Shown one piece after another: positions 27,990-37,126 of a stretch of 64,000 nt of DNA. Location: positions 271,209 to 335,208 of the forward strand of contig NZ_JAUYWF010000004.1 in the NCBI RefSeq assembly GCF_030708455.1. The letters are read 5' to 3'. Source of the DNA: Halomonas sp. SSL-5. Lineage in GTDB: Bacteria; Pseudomonadota; Gammaproteobacteria; Pseudomonadales; Halomonadaceae. Under the pieces are notes generated by a model. The model was not told the DNA's origin. It saw nothing but the letters and a program-made list of their open reading frames with translations, and did no database searches. Made by a program: the position numbers and the translations under genes. Positions within the stretch are counted from its first letter, which is position 1; each line of letters starts with the position of its first letter.

Positions 27990-29084
27990 GTGAGCGACCA
28001 AAACCGGGTGATCGCCTTCTATGACGAGCGCATGCTGGCCCACGAACCGAATATCGAGGCGCCCTTCCTGCCGGGGCGTATGGACACGCGCATCCGCTCA
28101 CTGCTCTCGCAGTTGGGGGTGCCCTGGAAGTATCCCGAACACTCCGCCAGATTGACTGCCATCCGGCACCTGCTGGAGCTCGAACCGGTCCCCGGCGTGC
28201 GCTTCGAGGCGGGCGTGGCGGCGACCCGGGAGCAGCTGGCACGCGTCCACACCCTCTCCTACCTGGACAGCATCTACCGACTGCGCGGCAAGAGCGCCTG
28301 GCTGGACGTGGACACCACGGCGGTGTCCCCGGGCAGCGTCGAGGCCGCCGAGGTAGCCGCCGGTACGGCGATCGCCGCCGTGGAAGCGGTGATGACGGAA
28401 CGCACGGAGAGCAGTTTCGCCCTGGTGAGGCCGCCGGGCCATCACGCCGAGCCGGTGCGCGCCCGGGGCTTCTGCCTGTTCAACAACGTGGCGGTGGCCG
28501 CCGCCCATGCCCGCGCGGAACTGGGCTGCGAGCGGGTGATGATCATCGACTGGGACGCCCACCACGGCAACGGCACCCAAGACATCTTCTGGACCGACCC
28601 CGACGTGCTGTTCCTCGACATCCACCGCGCCGCGCCCTTCTACCCCGGCACGGGCAGCCTCGAGGAGGTCGGGGTAGGCCTCGGCGATGGCACCAACGTC
28701 AACGTCCCGATGCCTGCCGATGCCGGTGACGCCGCCTACCTCAAGGCGTTCCGCGAGATACTGATACCCGCGGCAGAGTGGTTCCGGCCGGACCTGATCC
28801 TGGTCTCGGCCGGCTTCGATCCCCACGCCCACGACCTGGCATTGAATGTCTCCTACGACGGCTTCGCCGCCCTGACCGGCATCCTCCAGACACTGGCCCG
28901 CCAGCAATGCGGGGGGCGGCTGGTCTTCGTGCTGGAGGGGGGCTACAACCTCATCTCCCTGTCACGCGGGGTCCGCTCGGTGCTGAAGGTACTGGCCGGC
29001 GAGGCGCCGCCGGAACCCGGCCGGCGCGGGGTGGCGGAAGTGGAGGCCGCCGCGGCCTTCCACCGCGGCGCCTTCACCCGCTAA
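27990..29084 (+). CDS. Histone deacetylase family protein (class II-like)
   Basis: A 364-aa zinc amidohydrolase of the arginase/deacetylase fold. The family motifs are intact: RPPGHHAE (paired histidines), GFCLFNNVAVAA, the zinc-binding IDWDAHHGNGTQ and SAGFDPHAHD, and the C-terminal LEGGYNL. Bacterial members deacetylate acetylated amines, polyamines or related compounds; the substrate here is not evident. A GTG start at 27990 is used. TATGCT at 27932-27937 may be the -10. There is no operon partner. Confidence 0.9.
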   Translation: MSDQNRVIAFYDERMLAHEPNIEAPFLPGRMDTRIRSLLSQLGVPWKYPEHSARLTAIRHLLELEPVPGVRFEAGVAATREQLARVHTLSYLDSIYRLRGKSAWLDVDTTAVSPGSVEAAEVAAGTAIAAVEAVMTERTESSFALVRPPGHHAEPVRARGFCLFNNVAVAAAHARAELGCERVMIIDWDAHHGNGTQDIFWTDPDVLFLDIHRAAPFYPGTGSLEEVGVGLGDGTNVNVPMPADAGDAAYLKAFREILIPAAEWFRPDLILVSAGFDPHAHDLALNVSYDGFAALTGILQTLARQQCGGRLVFVLEGGYNLISLSRGVRSVLKVLAGEAPPEPGRRGVAEVEAAAAFHRGAFTR

Positions 29085-29117
29085 CTTACTTGACCTCGAC
29101 CTTGCGCCGGTTGGCCC

Positions 29118-29876
29118 TCACACGCTGACGCCGAACAGCGCCTGGGCCAGATGCCCGGTCAGGAAGGCCAGCCCCGCCGCGGCGCCCCCCATCAGCAGGG
29201 TACGCACCCCGGAGGCCAGCACCGGCTGGTGGTAGACCAGGCTCTTGCCCATGCCGATCAGGAAGAACATCACTCCGGCGAGTGCGAGGCTCGCCAGGAA
29301 CTGGGCATTGGCGGCCAGGCCGGGCACGGCGTAGGGCAGCAGCGGTACCGCGCCCACCAACAGGAAGGCGATGAAGGTCACCAGTCCCGAACGCAGGGGG
29401 CTCAGCCCCTCGGTCTGCAGGCCGTGCTCCTCGCGCAGCATGGTCTCTACCCACAGCTCGCGGTCGCTGCAGATGGTCTCCACCACTCGTTCGAGGGTCT
29501 CCCCCGCGAAGCCCTTGGCGATAAATATCTGGCGGATCTCCTCGCGCTCGCCGTCGGGGATCATCTCGATATGGTAGTGCTCGTCGCGGCGCACCCCGTC
29601 GATATGCTCGCGCTGGGCCTTGATCGCCTCATAGTTGCTGATCGCCATGCTGAAGCCATCGGCCAGCAGGTTGGCGAACCCCAGCACCAGCGCCACGCTG
29701 GCCGAGAAGCCGGCACCGAAGGCACCGGAGACCACCGCGAAGGTGGTCACACAACCGTCGATGCCGCCGAGGATGGCGTCGGGCAGGCTCTGCCCGGCGT
29801 TGCCGCCCTGCAGCCGCCGGCGAATCGCCTCCGGGTGGTGCTCCGCCTCCAGGTCGCCATGCTTGTGCCGTTCCAT
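29118..29876 (-). CDS. VIT1/CCC1 family metal transporter
   Basis: A 252-aa membrane protein of the VIT1/CCC1 (vacuolar iron/manganese transporter-like) family. The signature GGIDGCVTTFAVVSGAFGAG begins helix 1, and an acidic cytoplasmic linker (EREEIRQIFIAKGF, ELWVETMLREEHGL) sits between helices 2 and 3, as in metal-handling members. It probably moves iron or manganese out of the cytosol. The ATG at 29874-29876 has AGAGGAG upstream. It is divergent from the Cu/Zn-type permease across 121 bases. Confidence 0.85.
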   Translation of the reverse strand: MERHKHGDLEAEHHPEAIRRRLQGGNAGQSLPDAILGGIDGCVTTFAVVSGAFGAGFSASVALVLGFANLLADGFSMAISNYEAIKAQREHIDGVRRDEHYHIEMIPDGEREEIRQIFIAKGFAGETLERVVETICSDRELWVETMLREEHGLQTEGLSPLRSGLVTFIAFLLVGAVPLLPYAVPGLAANAQFLASLALAGVMFFLIGMGKSLVYHQPVLASGVRTLLMGGAAAGLAFLTGHLAQALFGVSV

Positions 29877-29997
29877 GCGAGAGCTCCTCTGCATCGTTAT
29901 CTCAAGCTTGGCATATCCGCTTGCGCCGGGCAGCCACTGCTGAGTGGGGTCCCGTGCATGGTAAGCTGGGCGAACACCCTCACGGGAGCCCATCACC

Positions 29998-31056
29998 ATG
30001 TCGCTGCTTCATGCCATCCTGCAGGTCGCCCTCTCGGCCGCCCCCTGGCTGCTGCTGGGCCTGACCATCGCCGGCCTGATCAAGGCGCTGCTCCCCGAGT
30101 CGCTGCTGCAGCGCTGGGTCGGCGGCCGCGGCGTGGCCAGCGTGGCCCGCGCCGCCATCATCGGCGCCCCGCTGCCGCTGTGCTCCTGTGGCGCCATTCC
30201 CACCGCCCTGGCACTGCACCGGGGCGGCGCCGCCCGCGGCCCGACCACCGCCTTCCTGATCGGCACCCCGGGCATCGGCGTCGACTCGCTGGCCATCAGC
30301 TATGCCCTGCTGGGCCCCTTCATGGCCGCGGCCAGAGCCCTCACGGCCGTGATCACCGCCATTGCCACGGGGCTGCTGGTCGGCACGACCGCAAGCGTCG
30401 CCCCGTCCAGCGCCGCGGCACCGTCGGCAAGCGCCGGCTGCTGTGCGAGCGGCGGCTGTGCCGGCTCGAGCAGCCAGCCCGAGGGTCCTGAGCCCCTGGC
30501 CCGGCGCCTGGCGGACGGGCTGCGCTACGCCTTCGGCGACATCCTCGATGATATCAGCCGCTGGCTGCTCGTCGGCCTGGTGGTGGCCGGTGCACTGATC
30601 GCCCTGGTGCCCGCCGAGCAGCTTGCCACCTTCGGCAGCGGGCTCCCCGCCATGCTGTTGATGGCGGTGATCGGCATTCCCATGTACCTGTGCGCCACCG
30701 CGGCCACCCCCATCGCCGCCGGCCTGCTGCTGGCCGGCGTTTCGCCCGGTACCGTGCTGGTCTTCCTGGTGGCCGCCCCCGTCACCAGCCTGGCCACCCT
30801 GGGCGTGCTGCGCCGGGAACTGGGCGGCCGCGCGCTGATCGCCTACCTGGCAGGCATCCTGACCAGCGTGATACTGCTGGGGCTGGGCATCGACGCCCTG
30901 GCCAATGTCTGGCAACTGAACATCCCGGATCAGGTCGAGGGGGTGCAGGAACTGCTGCCCGAATGGCTGGAAGCGACGGCCCTGATGGTGCTGCTGGTGC
31001 TCGCCGTCAAGCCGCTGCGCCGGATGCTGGGCGCCCGCCTGCTCCGGCACGCCTGA
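29998..31056 (+). CDS. SO_0444-type permease (Cu/Zn efflux, DUF318/ArsP-like)
   Basis: A 352-aa permease with about nine hydrophobic helices and the family core APLPLCSCGAIPTALALHRG and FLIGTPGIGVDS, repeated later as CATAATPIAAGLLLAGVSPG. The cysteines in LCSCG probably bind the substrate. A Cys-rich hydrophilic loop, GCCASGGCAGSS at about residues 147-158, could capture soft metals. It resembles the SO_0444 Cu/Zn efflux family within the DUF318 permeases; metal specificity is inferred, not shown. GGGAG precedes the ATG. Confidence 0.82.
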   Translation: MSLLHAILQVALSAAPWLLLGLTIAGLIKALLPESLLQRWVGGRGVASVARAAIIGAPLPLCSCGAIPTALALHRGGAARGPTTAFLIGTPGIGVDSLAISYALLGPFMAAARALTAVITAIATGLLVGTTASVAPSSAAAPSASAGCCASGGCAGSSSQPEGPEPLARRLADGLRYAFGDILDDISRWLLVGLVVAGALIALVPAEQLATFGSGLPAMLLMAVIGIPMYLCATAATPIAAGLLLAGVSPGTVLVFLVAAPVTSLATLGVLRRELGGRALIAYLAGILTSVILLGLGIDALANVWQLNIPDQVEGVQELLPEWLEATALMVLLVLAVKPLRRMLGARLLRHA

Positions 31057-31125
31057 TCCACGTCTCGATAGCCATCACGACCCGGGCGCCTTTCATTTCG
31101 CCCGGCATGCAAGGAGAACCAACGA

Positions 31126-32370
31126 ATGAGCGATACCCCCTGGACGTCCGCCATGCCCGAGGAACAGTTCGCGCTGATGCGCGAGATCCTCGCCGCCCCG
31201 AGCCCCGTGGGACTCGAAGGCGCCATGACCTACGGCGTGCTCAAGCCCCATTTCGAGCGCTTCGCCCCCGAGGGCTGGCAACTGCACCAGTTCAAGGGCC
31301 ACGCCGGCGTGGTGCTGGACACCCACCCCGGCCGCGACGACCTGTTCAAGGTGATGATCATCGGCCACGCCGACAAGATCCGCATGCAGGTGCGCTCCAT
31401 CGGCGAGGACGGCAAGATCTGGATCAATAGCGACTCCTTCCTGCCCAACGTCCTGATCGGCCACGAGGTGACCCTGTTCAGCGAGGACCCGGAGGCACCG
31501 GGAAGCTACCGGCGCCTCCAGGGCGGTACCGTGGAGGCGCTGGGCGCCATCCACTTCTCCGATCCCGCCCAGCGCGATGGCAGCAAGGGCATCAAGAAGG
31601 AGCAGCTCTACCTCGACCTGCAGATCCACGGCGACAACAAGAAGCAGCAGGTGGAGAACCTGGGCGTGCGGCCCGGCGACGCCATCCTGCTGGAGCGCCC
31701 CATCCGCCACGGCTTCAGCCCGGACACCTTCTACGGCGCCTACCTCGACAACGGCCTGGGCTGCTTCGTCACCGCCGAGGTGGCACGGCTGATCGCCGAG
31801 GCGGGCGGCACCGATAAGGTCAGGGTGATGTTCGCCATCGCCAGCTACGAGGAGATCGGCCGCTTCGGCAGCCGGGTGCTGGCCGGGGAGCTCGAGCCCG
31901 ACGCCATCATCGCCGTGGACGTCAACCACGACTACGTGGCCGCCCCCGGCATCGGCGACCGGCGCATGCAGCCACTCGAGATGGGCAAGGGCTTCACCAT
32001 GTCGGTGGGTTCCATCGCCAGCGAGCAGCTCAACCGCATCATCGAGAGCACCGCCCGCGAGCATGCCATTCCCATGCAGCGCGACGTCGCCGGCGTCGAC
32101 ACCGGCACCGACGGCATGGCCGGCGTGCTCGCCGCGGTGGATTGCGTGGCCACCTCCATCGGCTTCCCGATCCGCAACATGCACACCATCTCGGAGACCG
32201 GCAACACCCGCGATGTGGTGGCGGCGATCCACGCCATCACCCGCAGCCTCCAGGCCCTGGACGCCCTGCCCGACCCGCACCGCGAGTTCCTCGACCACCA
32301 TCCGCGCCTCGACGAGGCGTCCGACCTTGCCCACCGTGGCGGCGAGAAACCGGCGGACCAGCCGGGCTGA
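31126..32370 (+). CDS. M42-like metallopeptidase
   Basis: A 414-aa peptidase of the M42 glutamyl-aminopeptidase group. Metal-site segments are IIGHADKIRM, YLDNGLGCF, ASYEEIGRFGS (the general-base glutamates), AVDVNHDY and IRNMHTISE. M42 enzymes form large tetrahedral aminopeptidases; a related subgroup is encoded with osmolyte (NAGGN) genes in halotolerant bacteria. I see no NAGGN biosynthesis genes here, so the role is open. Cytosolic; AAGGAGA before the ATG; a strong hairpin follows. Confidence 0.82.
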   Translation: MSDTPWTSAMPEEQFALMREILAAPSPVGLEGAMTYGVLKPHFERFAPEGWQLHQFKGHAGVVLDTHPGRDDLFKVMIIGHADKIRMQVRSIGEDGKIWINSDSFLPNVLIGHEVTLFSEDPEAPGSYRRLQGGTVEALGAIHFSDPAQRDGSKGIKKEQLYLDLQIHGDNKKQQVENLGVRPGDAILLERPIRHGFSPDTFYGAYLDNGLGCFVTAEVARLIAEAGGTDKVRVMFAIASYEEIGRFGSRVLAGELEPDAIIAVDVNHDYVAAPGIGDRRMQPLEMGKGFTMSVGSIASEQLNRIIESTAREHAIPMQRDVAGVDTGTDGMAGVLAAVDCVATSIGFPIRNMHTISETGNTRDVVAAIHAITRSLQALDALPDPHREFLDHHPRLDEASDLAHRGGEKPADQPG

Positions 32371-32404
32371 TCGACGCACCGCGACAGCGGCCGGTATGCC
32401 CGCC

Positions 32405-32437
32405 ACAGGGCCCGCACGCCTGGCGTGCGGGCCCTGT
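32405..32437 (+). terminator. Long hairpin after M42 peptidase gene
   Basis: ACAGGGCCCGCACGCC and GGCGTGCGGGCCCTGT are perfect complements over 16 bases around a single T. In RNA it would form a 13-14 bp stem. It lies 35 bases after the peptidase stop; only CGTTT follows, so any T-run is minimal. Confidence 0.65.
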
Positions 32438-32576
32438 CGTTTGCGGCATCCATCATGCCGGCGAGGAATGATGCACCGGCGTTATGGGAGGTGTGACAAC
32501 GGCATCCACAATCGCTCAGGAGATCCCCCGCGCAGGGCTATGATGGGTCCCACAGTCACCAGCCAGTGAGAGCGTC

Positions 32577-32825
32577 ATGCAACCCTTCCTCGTCGACGTC
32601 TACGCGATCCATCCCCGCGGCCATGAGCAGCACCTCGGCGGCGGCATCTTCCATGCCACCAATGCCGGCGAGGCCGAGGAACTGGCCACCCGCGAATACT
32701 GGCAGGAGCGGCTGGCGGATCAGGGCTTCGATATCGGCTTCCAGACCGACCAGCCCGAGACCGGCCACAAGGTGATGAGCCTGGAGAGCCTCAAGGCCTT
32801 CATGCAGCGCCCCGCCTTCACCTGA
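32577..32825 (+). CDS. Small conserved-looking protein, function unknown
   Basis: An 82-aa soluble protein (MQPFLVDVYAIHPRGHEQHL...) with a segment EAEELATREYWQERLADQG. The codon use is typical of the genome. The gene has a good -10-like TATGAT at 32539-32544 and is followed by a strong hairpin, so it looks real. I cannot name a family, and no neighbour suggests a role. Confidence 0.55.
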   Translation: MQPFLVDVYAIHPRGHEQHLGGGIFHATNAGEAEELATREYWQERLADQGFDIGFQTDQPETGHKVMSLESLKAFMQRPAFT

Positions 32826-32843
32826 CCCGACATCCTGTCCCGC

Positions 32844-32876
32844 ACGACCGCGCCGCCCCCAGGGCGGCGCGGTCGT
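32844..32876. terminator. Bidirectional terminator hairpin
   Basis: A 15-bp perfect stem (ACGACCGCGCCGCCC / GGGCGGCGCGGTCGT, loop CCA) is followed rightward by TCTAT. It lies between the 82-aa gene and the convergent PRPP-synthetase-like gene. Confidence 0.75.
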
Positions 32877-32886
32877 TCTATCGGAG

Positions 32887-33789
32887 TTACCACAGCCCGG
32901 CCAGGGCCTCGGCCAACGCCGGCGCCATGGCGATGGCGTTGCTCTCGTGGGCGATGCAGTCGGTACTCCACACCTCCCCCACCCCGGCCGCGCGAATCAC
33001 CGCCAGGGCGTCCCCGGCGAACAGCGCATGGGTCAGGGCCACATCCACCGAGGCCGCGCCCGCCGCCAGCAACGCGTCGGCGGCCCGGCCCACGGTATGC
33101 CCGGAGCTGGCCACGTCATCCATCAGCACCACCTCGCGACCCGCCACGGGGAGCTCCGGCAGGTGGATCGTCACGTCGCGGTCACCGCGACGCTCCTTGC
33201 GACACACACCGAAGTCGCCGCCGGTGACCGCCGCGGCCTGGGCCACCCACTGTCTCGCCTCCTCATCCGGGCCCAGCAACAGGGCCCCGGGGCGCTTCTC
33301 GGCGATCAGCTCGGCCAGGCGCGGCGCGCCGGAGAGCGCGATGGCGTGGGTGAGGGGGATCGCCTGATCGAGGCGCTCGATGCGGTGCAGGTGAGGGTCC
33401 ACGGTGATCACGGCGTCGAACAGCTCGGCCAGGAAGCCGCCGACGATGCCCTGACTGACGATCTCGCCGGGATGGAAGGCGATGTCCTGGCGCATGTAGG
33501 CGAGATAGGGCGCCACCAGTATCAGGCGCGCCACGCCCTGGCGGCGGGCGTGGCGCGCCAGCAGCAGCAGCTCCACCAGCTTGTCGTTGGGCCGATCCAG
33601 GCTGCGATAGACCACCAGGGTCTCGGGCAGGCCACCCTCTCCCGGGGGCAGGGTCAGCTTGAGCTCGGCATCGGGGAAGCGATGGCGTTCGACGGCCAGC
33701 GCCGGTAGCCCGGCGGCGACCGCCAGGCGTCCGGCGGCGGCGGCCTCGTCGGCGAAATGCAGCAGTGCACGTGCCTTGTCTCGACTCAC
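32887..33789 (-). CDS. Ribose-phosphate diphosphokinase-like protein (divergent PRPP synthetase)
   Basis: A 300-aa phosphoribosyltransferase-fold protein similar to PRPP synthetase: HRFPDAELKLTLP, YRSLDRPNDKLVELLLLARH, PYLAYMRQDIAF, and a PRPP loop reading LMDDVASSGHTV in place of the usual DDxxDTGGT. It is shorter and clearly different from housekeeping Prs. It starts 4 bases after the stop of the phosphorylase-like gene, so the two form an operon. It may make PRPP from ribose 5-phosphate or handle a related sugar phosphate from nucleotide breakdown. Confidence 0.82.
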   Translation of the reverse strand: MSRDKARALLHFADEAAAAGRLAVAAGLPALAVERHRFPDAELKLTLPPGEGGLPETLVVYRSLDRPNDKLVELLLLARHARRQGVARLILVAPYLAYMRQDIAFHPGEIVSQGIVGGFLAELFDAVITVDPHLHRIERLDQAIPLTHAIALSGAPRLAELIAEKRPGALLLGPDEEARQWVAQAAAVTGGDFGVCRKERRGDRDVTIHLPELPVAGREVVLMDDVASSGHTVGRAADALLAAGAASVDVALTHALFAGDALAVIRAAGVGEVWSTDCIAHESNAIAMAPALAEALAGLW

Positions 33790-33793
33790 GGGA

Positions 33794-35437
33794 TCACATC
33801 TCCACGTTCAGGTGCGTCAGCTCGTCGCGCTCGCCCAGGGTCACGGCGCTGTCGCGCTCGCTGGCCTGGTGGGCCAGCGACAGCTCGTTGCGGAAGGCGG
33901 CATAGACGGTATAGAGCGTCTGGCCGGCTCCCACCGTGTCACCCAGCCGCACCGCCATGTCGACCCCCGCCCCGACCGCCTTGGGCGCCCCGGCCAGCCT
34001 GGCGATGCGCGCCAGCTTGAGGTTGTCGATGCCCACCACCACGCCATCCCGGGGGGCCACCACCGCGAAGCGGTGCGGCGCCAGGGGTGGGTCCTCCGGG
34101 TCGAAGGGCTTCGCCCCCTGGGCCTCGATGATCGAGCGCATCTTGTCCAGGGCGCGCCCGGAATCGAGGATATCCCGGGCGATACCGAAGCCGTCACCGC
34201 CGCGCACGTCGGGGTCGAACTCGAGTATCCGCCCGGCCAGCCGCAACGCCTTCTGGCGCAGGTCCATGGGGGCGTCAGGATGGTTGGTCAGCACCTGCAT
34301 CACGTCGCGGGCCTCGAGCATGGGGCCGATGCCGCGACCGATGGGCTGGCTGCCGTCGGTGATCACCACGTCCAGGGTCAGCCCCATGCGCCCGGCCACG
34401 AATTCGAACAGCTTGCGCAGCTGGCGGGCCTCGGGCATGGAGCGCACCTTGGCATGGGGGCCCACGGGGATATCCAGCAGCAGGTGGGTGGAGCCGGCGG
34501 CGACCTTCTTGGAGAGGATCGAGGCCACCATCTGCCCCGGCGAGTCGATGGAGAGCGGGCGTTCCACCGAGATCAGCACGTCGTCGGCCGGCGAAAGCTT
34601 GCTGGTGCCGCCCCAGGCGAGGCAGCCGCGATGGGTACGTACGATGTCGCCCAGGGCTTCGAATGGCAGGTCGACATTGGCCAGCACTTCCATGGTATCG
34701 GCGGTCCCCGAGGGCGAGGTGATGGCCCGCGACGAGGTCTTGGGACACAGCAGCCCGTGGGCGGCGACGATGGGTACCACCAGCATCGAGGTGCGGTTGC
34801 CGGGGATGCCGCCGATGCAGTGCTTGTCGACCACCGGATGCTCGTGCCAGTCGAGACGCCGCCCCACCCGGCACATGGCGTCGCTGAGGTAGAAGATCTC
34901 CTCGCGATCCAGCTCGCCCAGGTCGCAGGCCACCACGAAGGCGGTCAGCTCGATCTTCGAGTAGCGCAGCTCGGCGATGTCCTGGATGATCGCCCGGTAG
35001 TCGTCTCGAGTAAGGCGCTCGCCGCGGATCTTGCGATGCAGGGCGGGAATCGAGGCCGGCGGCTCCGCCTGGGAGACGCTCACCGGCCGGCCCTCGGCAA
35101 GCCCCAGCGAGGCGAAGGCATCCTCGGAGAGCCCGAGCTGTTGGCAGTCGACGATGCCGGGGTCGTCGACCACGTTGAGGCTGGCCAGGATGCGCTGGCC
35201 ATTGGCGCGCACCTCCACCTTGGAGAGCGCCTGGAACCCCTCGGCACGGTAGAGGTGGCACTCGCGATGCAGGTAGGCCACGTTCTCGCGATAGGTATCG
35301 ATGCCGACGCGCTTGAGTACCAGCGGCGAGAGGGTATCGTCCAGCGGTGCCACCGCGGGGGAGCTCTTCTTCATGGCGACGTCCAGGGAGGCAGGGCGGC
35401 CGGGGGCGACCAGCACGGGTGGGTTGGATGCCTTCAT
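33794..35437 (-). CDS. Thymidine/AMP phosphorylase family protein
   Basis: A 547-aa member of the nucleoside phosphorylase II family. An N-terminal extension of about 100 residues precedes the core, and the motifs are those of AMP phosphorylase rather than classical Deo[17 protein letters not shown] and [20 protein letters not shown]. Archaeal AMP phosphorylases split nucleoside 5'-monophosphates into base and ribose 1,5-bisphosphate. The bacterial function is less certain. It heads a two-gene unit with a PRPP-synthetase-like gene, which hints at nucleotide salvage. The C-terminus has the usual pyrimidine phosphorylase domain. Confidence 0.85.
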   Translation of the reverse strand: MKASNPPVLVAPGRPASLDVAMKKSSPAVAPLDDTLSPLVLKRVGIDTYRENVAYLHRECHLYRAEGFQALSKVEVRANGQRILASLNVVDDPGIVDCQQLGLSEDAFASLGLAEGRPVSVSQAEPPASIPALHRKIRGERLTRDDYRAIIQDIAELRYSKIELTAFVVACDLGELDREEIFYLSDAMCRVGRRLDWHEHPVVDKHCIGGIPGNRTSMLVVPIVAAHGLLCPKTSSRAITSPSGTADTMEVLANVDLPFEALGDIVRTHRGCLAWGGTSKLSPADDVLISVERPLSIDSPGQMVASILSKKVAAGSTHLLLDIPVGPHAKVRSMPEARQLRKLFEFVAGRMGLTLDVVITDGSQPIGRGIGPMLEARDVMQVLTNHPDAPMDLRQKALRLAGRILEFDPDVRGGDGFGIARDILDSGRALDKMRSIIEAQGAKPFDPEDPPLAPHRFAVVAPRDGVVVGIDNLKLARIARLAGAPKAVGAGVDMAVRLGDTVGAGQTLYTVYAAFRNELSLAHQASERDSAVTLGERDELTHLNVEM

Positions 35438-35538
35438 CCTATCAGTCGAGCCGACGGAGCGTCATGGCATCGCGTCGGGGTTAACGCGGACCAGCGGATC
35501 ACGCTAGGCTAAGGTCTCCCGACCCTGGAGCTAGCCGA

Positions 35539-36000
35539 GTGCTCGATGCCCACCTGGATCCTGGCCACTTCTGGGCCGTGGCCACCACCCTGATCGCCGT
35601 GATTCTCTGCGTCCTGCTGCATTACGAGGTCTCGATGCGGCTGTGGCGAGGGCTCGAACGGGCCCACGGCACCCTGCGCCGCCGCTTCCTGATGCTCAGC
35701 TTCGTGCTGTTCGTCACCCATGTCGCGGAGATCTGGATCTTCGGCATGGGCATGGCCCTGCTCGGCGAGCATCCCCTGGCGGGTCAGCTGGTGGGCCTCG
35801 AGACCGTCAACCTGCTCGACTACATCTACTTCTCGGCCATCACCTACACCACCCTTGGCTACGGCGACCTCTTCCCCAGCGGGCCGATCCGCTTCATCAC
35901 CGGCAGCGAGGCGCTGCTGGGGTTCATGCTGATCACCTGGTCGGCCTCGCTCACTTTCCTCGAGATGCAGCGCCACTGGTCGGCCCGCCGCGAACGCTGA
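35539..36000 (+). CDS. Two-pore-type potassium channel family protein
   Basis: A 153-aa membrane protein with three or four hydrophobic segments and a pore loop whose selectivity filter reads TTLGYGD (104-110), the ion_trans_2/K+ channel signature. No RCK or other cytoplasmic regulatory domain is present, so it is a minimal channel. The GTG at 35539 is the likely start. TAGGCT at about 35504-35509 may be the -10. It is single in its orientation and followed by panE 70 bases on. Confidence 0.8.
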   Translation: MLDAHLDPGHFWAVATTLIAVILCVLLHYEVSMRLWRGLERAHGTLRRRFLMLSFVLFVTHVAEIWIFGMGMALLGEHPLAGQLVGLETVNLLDYIYFSAITYTTLGYGDLFPSGPIRFITGSEALLGFMLITWSASLTFLEMQRHWSARRER

Positions 36001-36070
36001 GCCGGGCCCGTGCCGTCGCCGCCGCGGCGGTGTAGGCTCTGCCTGATCATGTCCGGACAAGGAGAGAGGG

Positions 36071-37003
36071 ATGCGTTTCGCGATCATGGGCAGCGGCGGT
36101 GTGGGCGGCTACTTCGGCGCGCGCCTGGCCGAGGCCGGCCACGAGGTCACCTTCATCGCCCGCGGCGAGCACCTGGCGGTCATGCGCCGCGACGGGCTCG
36201 AGGTATCGAGCATCGAGGGGGACCTGCACCTGGCCAGGGTGAACGCCACCGACGACCCGGCTCAGGTGGGCGCGGTGGACGCCATCCTGGTGGCGGTCAA
36301 GGCGTGGCAGGTCCTGGAGGCCGCCGAGGCGATCCGTCCCCTGGTGGGGCCGGAGACCCTGGTGGTGCCGCTGGAGAACGGCGTCGAGGCCGCCGACATC
36401 CTCGCCGAGGCACTCGGCGAGGCGCACGTGCTGGAGGGGCTGTGCGGGATCCTGGCCTGGAAGGCCGCGCCGGGACACATCAAGCATGCCGGGGTCGCCC
36501 CCTTCGTGCGCTTCGGTGAGCGGGACAACCATCCGAGCGAGCGCGGTGCGCGCCTCAAGGCCGCCTTCGACGCCGCCCATGGCGTCACTGCCGAGATCCC
36601 AGATGATATCCAGGCCGCGGTGTGGGGCAAGTTCCTGTTCATCTGCGCCATGAGCGGCATCGGCGCCATCACCCGCGCCCCCATCGGCGTCACCCGCCGC
36701 CTGCCCGAGACCCGCGAGATGATCGAGGGGGTCCTGGCCGAGATCGCGGCGGTGGCCCGGGCGCGAGGCGTCGCGCTTGCCGCGGACGCCGAGGCCCGCG
36801 CGCTGCGCTTCATCGACGCCCTGCCCGAGGCCAGCACCGCCTCCATGCAGCGCGACATCATGGGCGGCCACCCCTCGGAGCTCGAATCCCAGAACGGCGC
36901 CGTGGTGCGCCTGGGCCGCGAGGCCGGCGTCGCTACCCCGATCAACGCCATGATCCACGCCGCCCTGCTGCCCCAGGAGCGCAAGGCGCGGGGGGAAGGG
37001 TGA
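36071..37003 (+). CDS. panE: 2-dehydropantoate 2-reductase
   Basis: A 310-aa ketopantoate reductase of the PanE/ApbA family, which makes pantoate for coenzyme A with NADPH. The N-terminal GSGGVGGYFGARLA nucleotide loop, the conserved lysine in AVWGKFLFICAMSGI, and the C-terminal GGHPSELESQNGAVVRLG block all fit. Some paralogues in this family act on other 2-keto acids, so the specific substrate is probable rather than proven. A GGAGAGAGGG site precedes the ATG. Confidence 0.85.
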   Translation: MRFAIMGSGGVGGYFGARLAEAGHEVTFIARGEHLAVMRRDGLEVSSIEGDLHLARVNATDDPAQVGAVDAILVAVKAWQVLEAAEAIRPLVGPETLVVPLENGVEAADILAEALGEAHVLEGLCGILAWKAAPGHIKHAGVAPFVRFGERDNHPSERGARLKAAFDAAHGVTAEIPDDIQAAVWGKFLFICAMSGIGAITRAPIGVTRRLPETREMIEGVLAEIAAVARARGVALAADAEARALRFIDALPEASTASMQRDIMGGHPSELESQNGAVVRLGREAGVATPINAMIHAALLPQERKARGEG

Positions 37004-37126
37004 CGCGCGGCGGGCCCGTCCCCTCGCCTCGGGTCCGCCTCGAGCGGCCCGGGCAACGCGACGCCGACACCCCGCTGATCCGCGAGCGGATGGCGGGCGA
37101 TCGCTGACGACGAGGAGCACGACACC

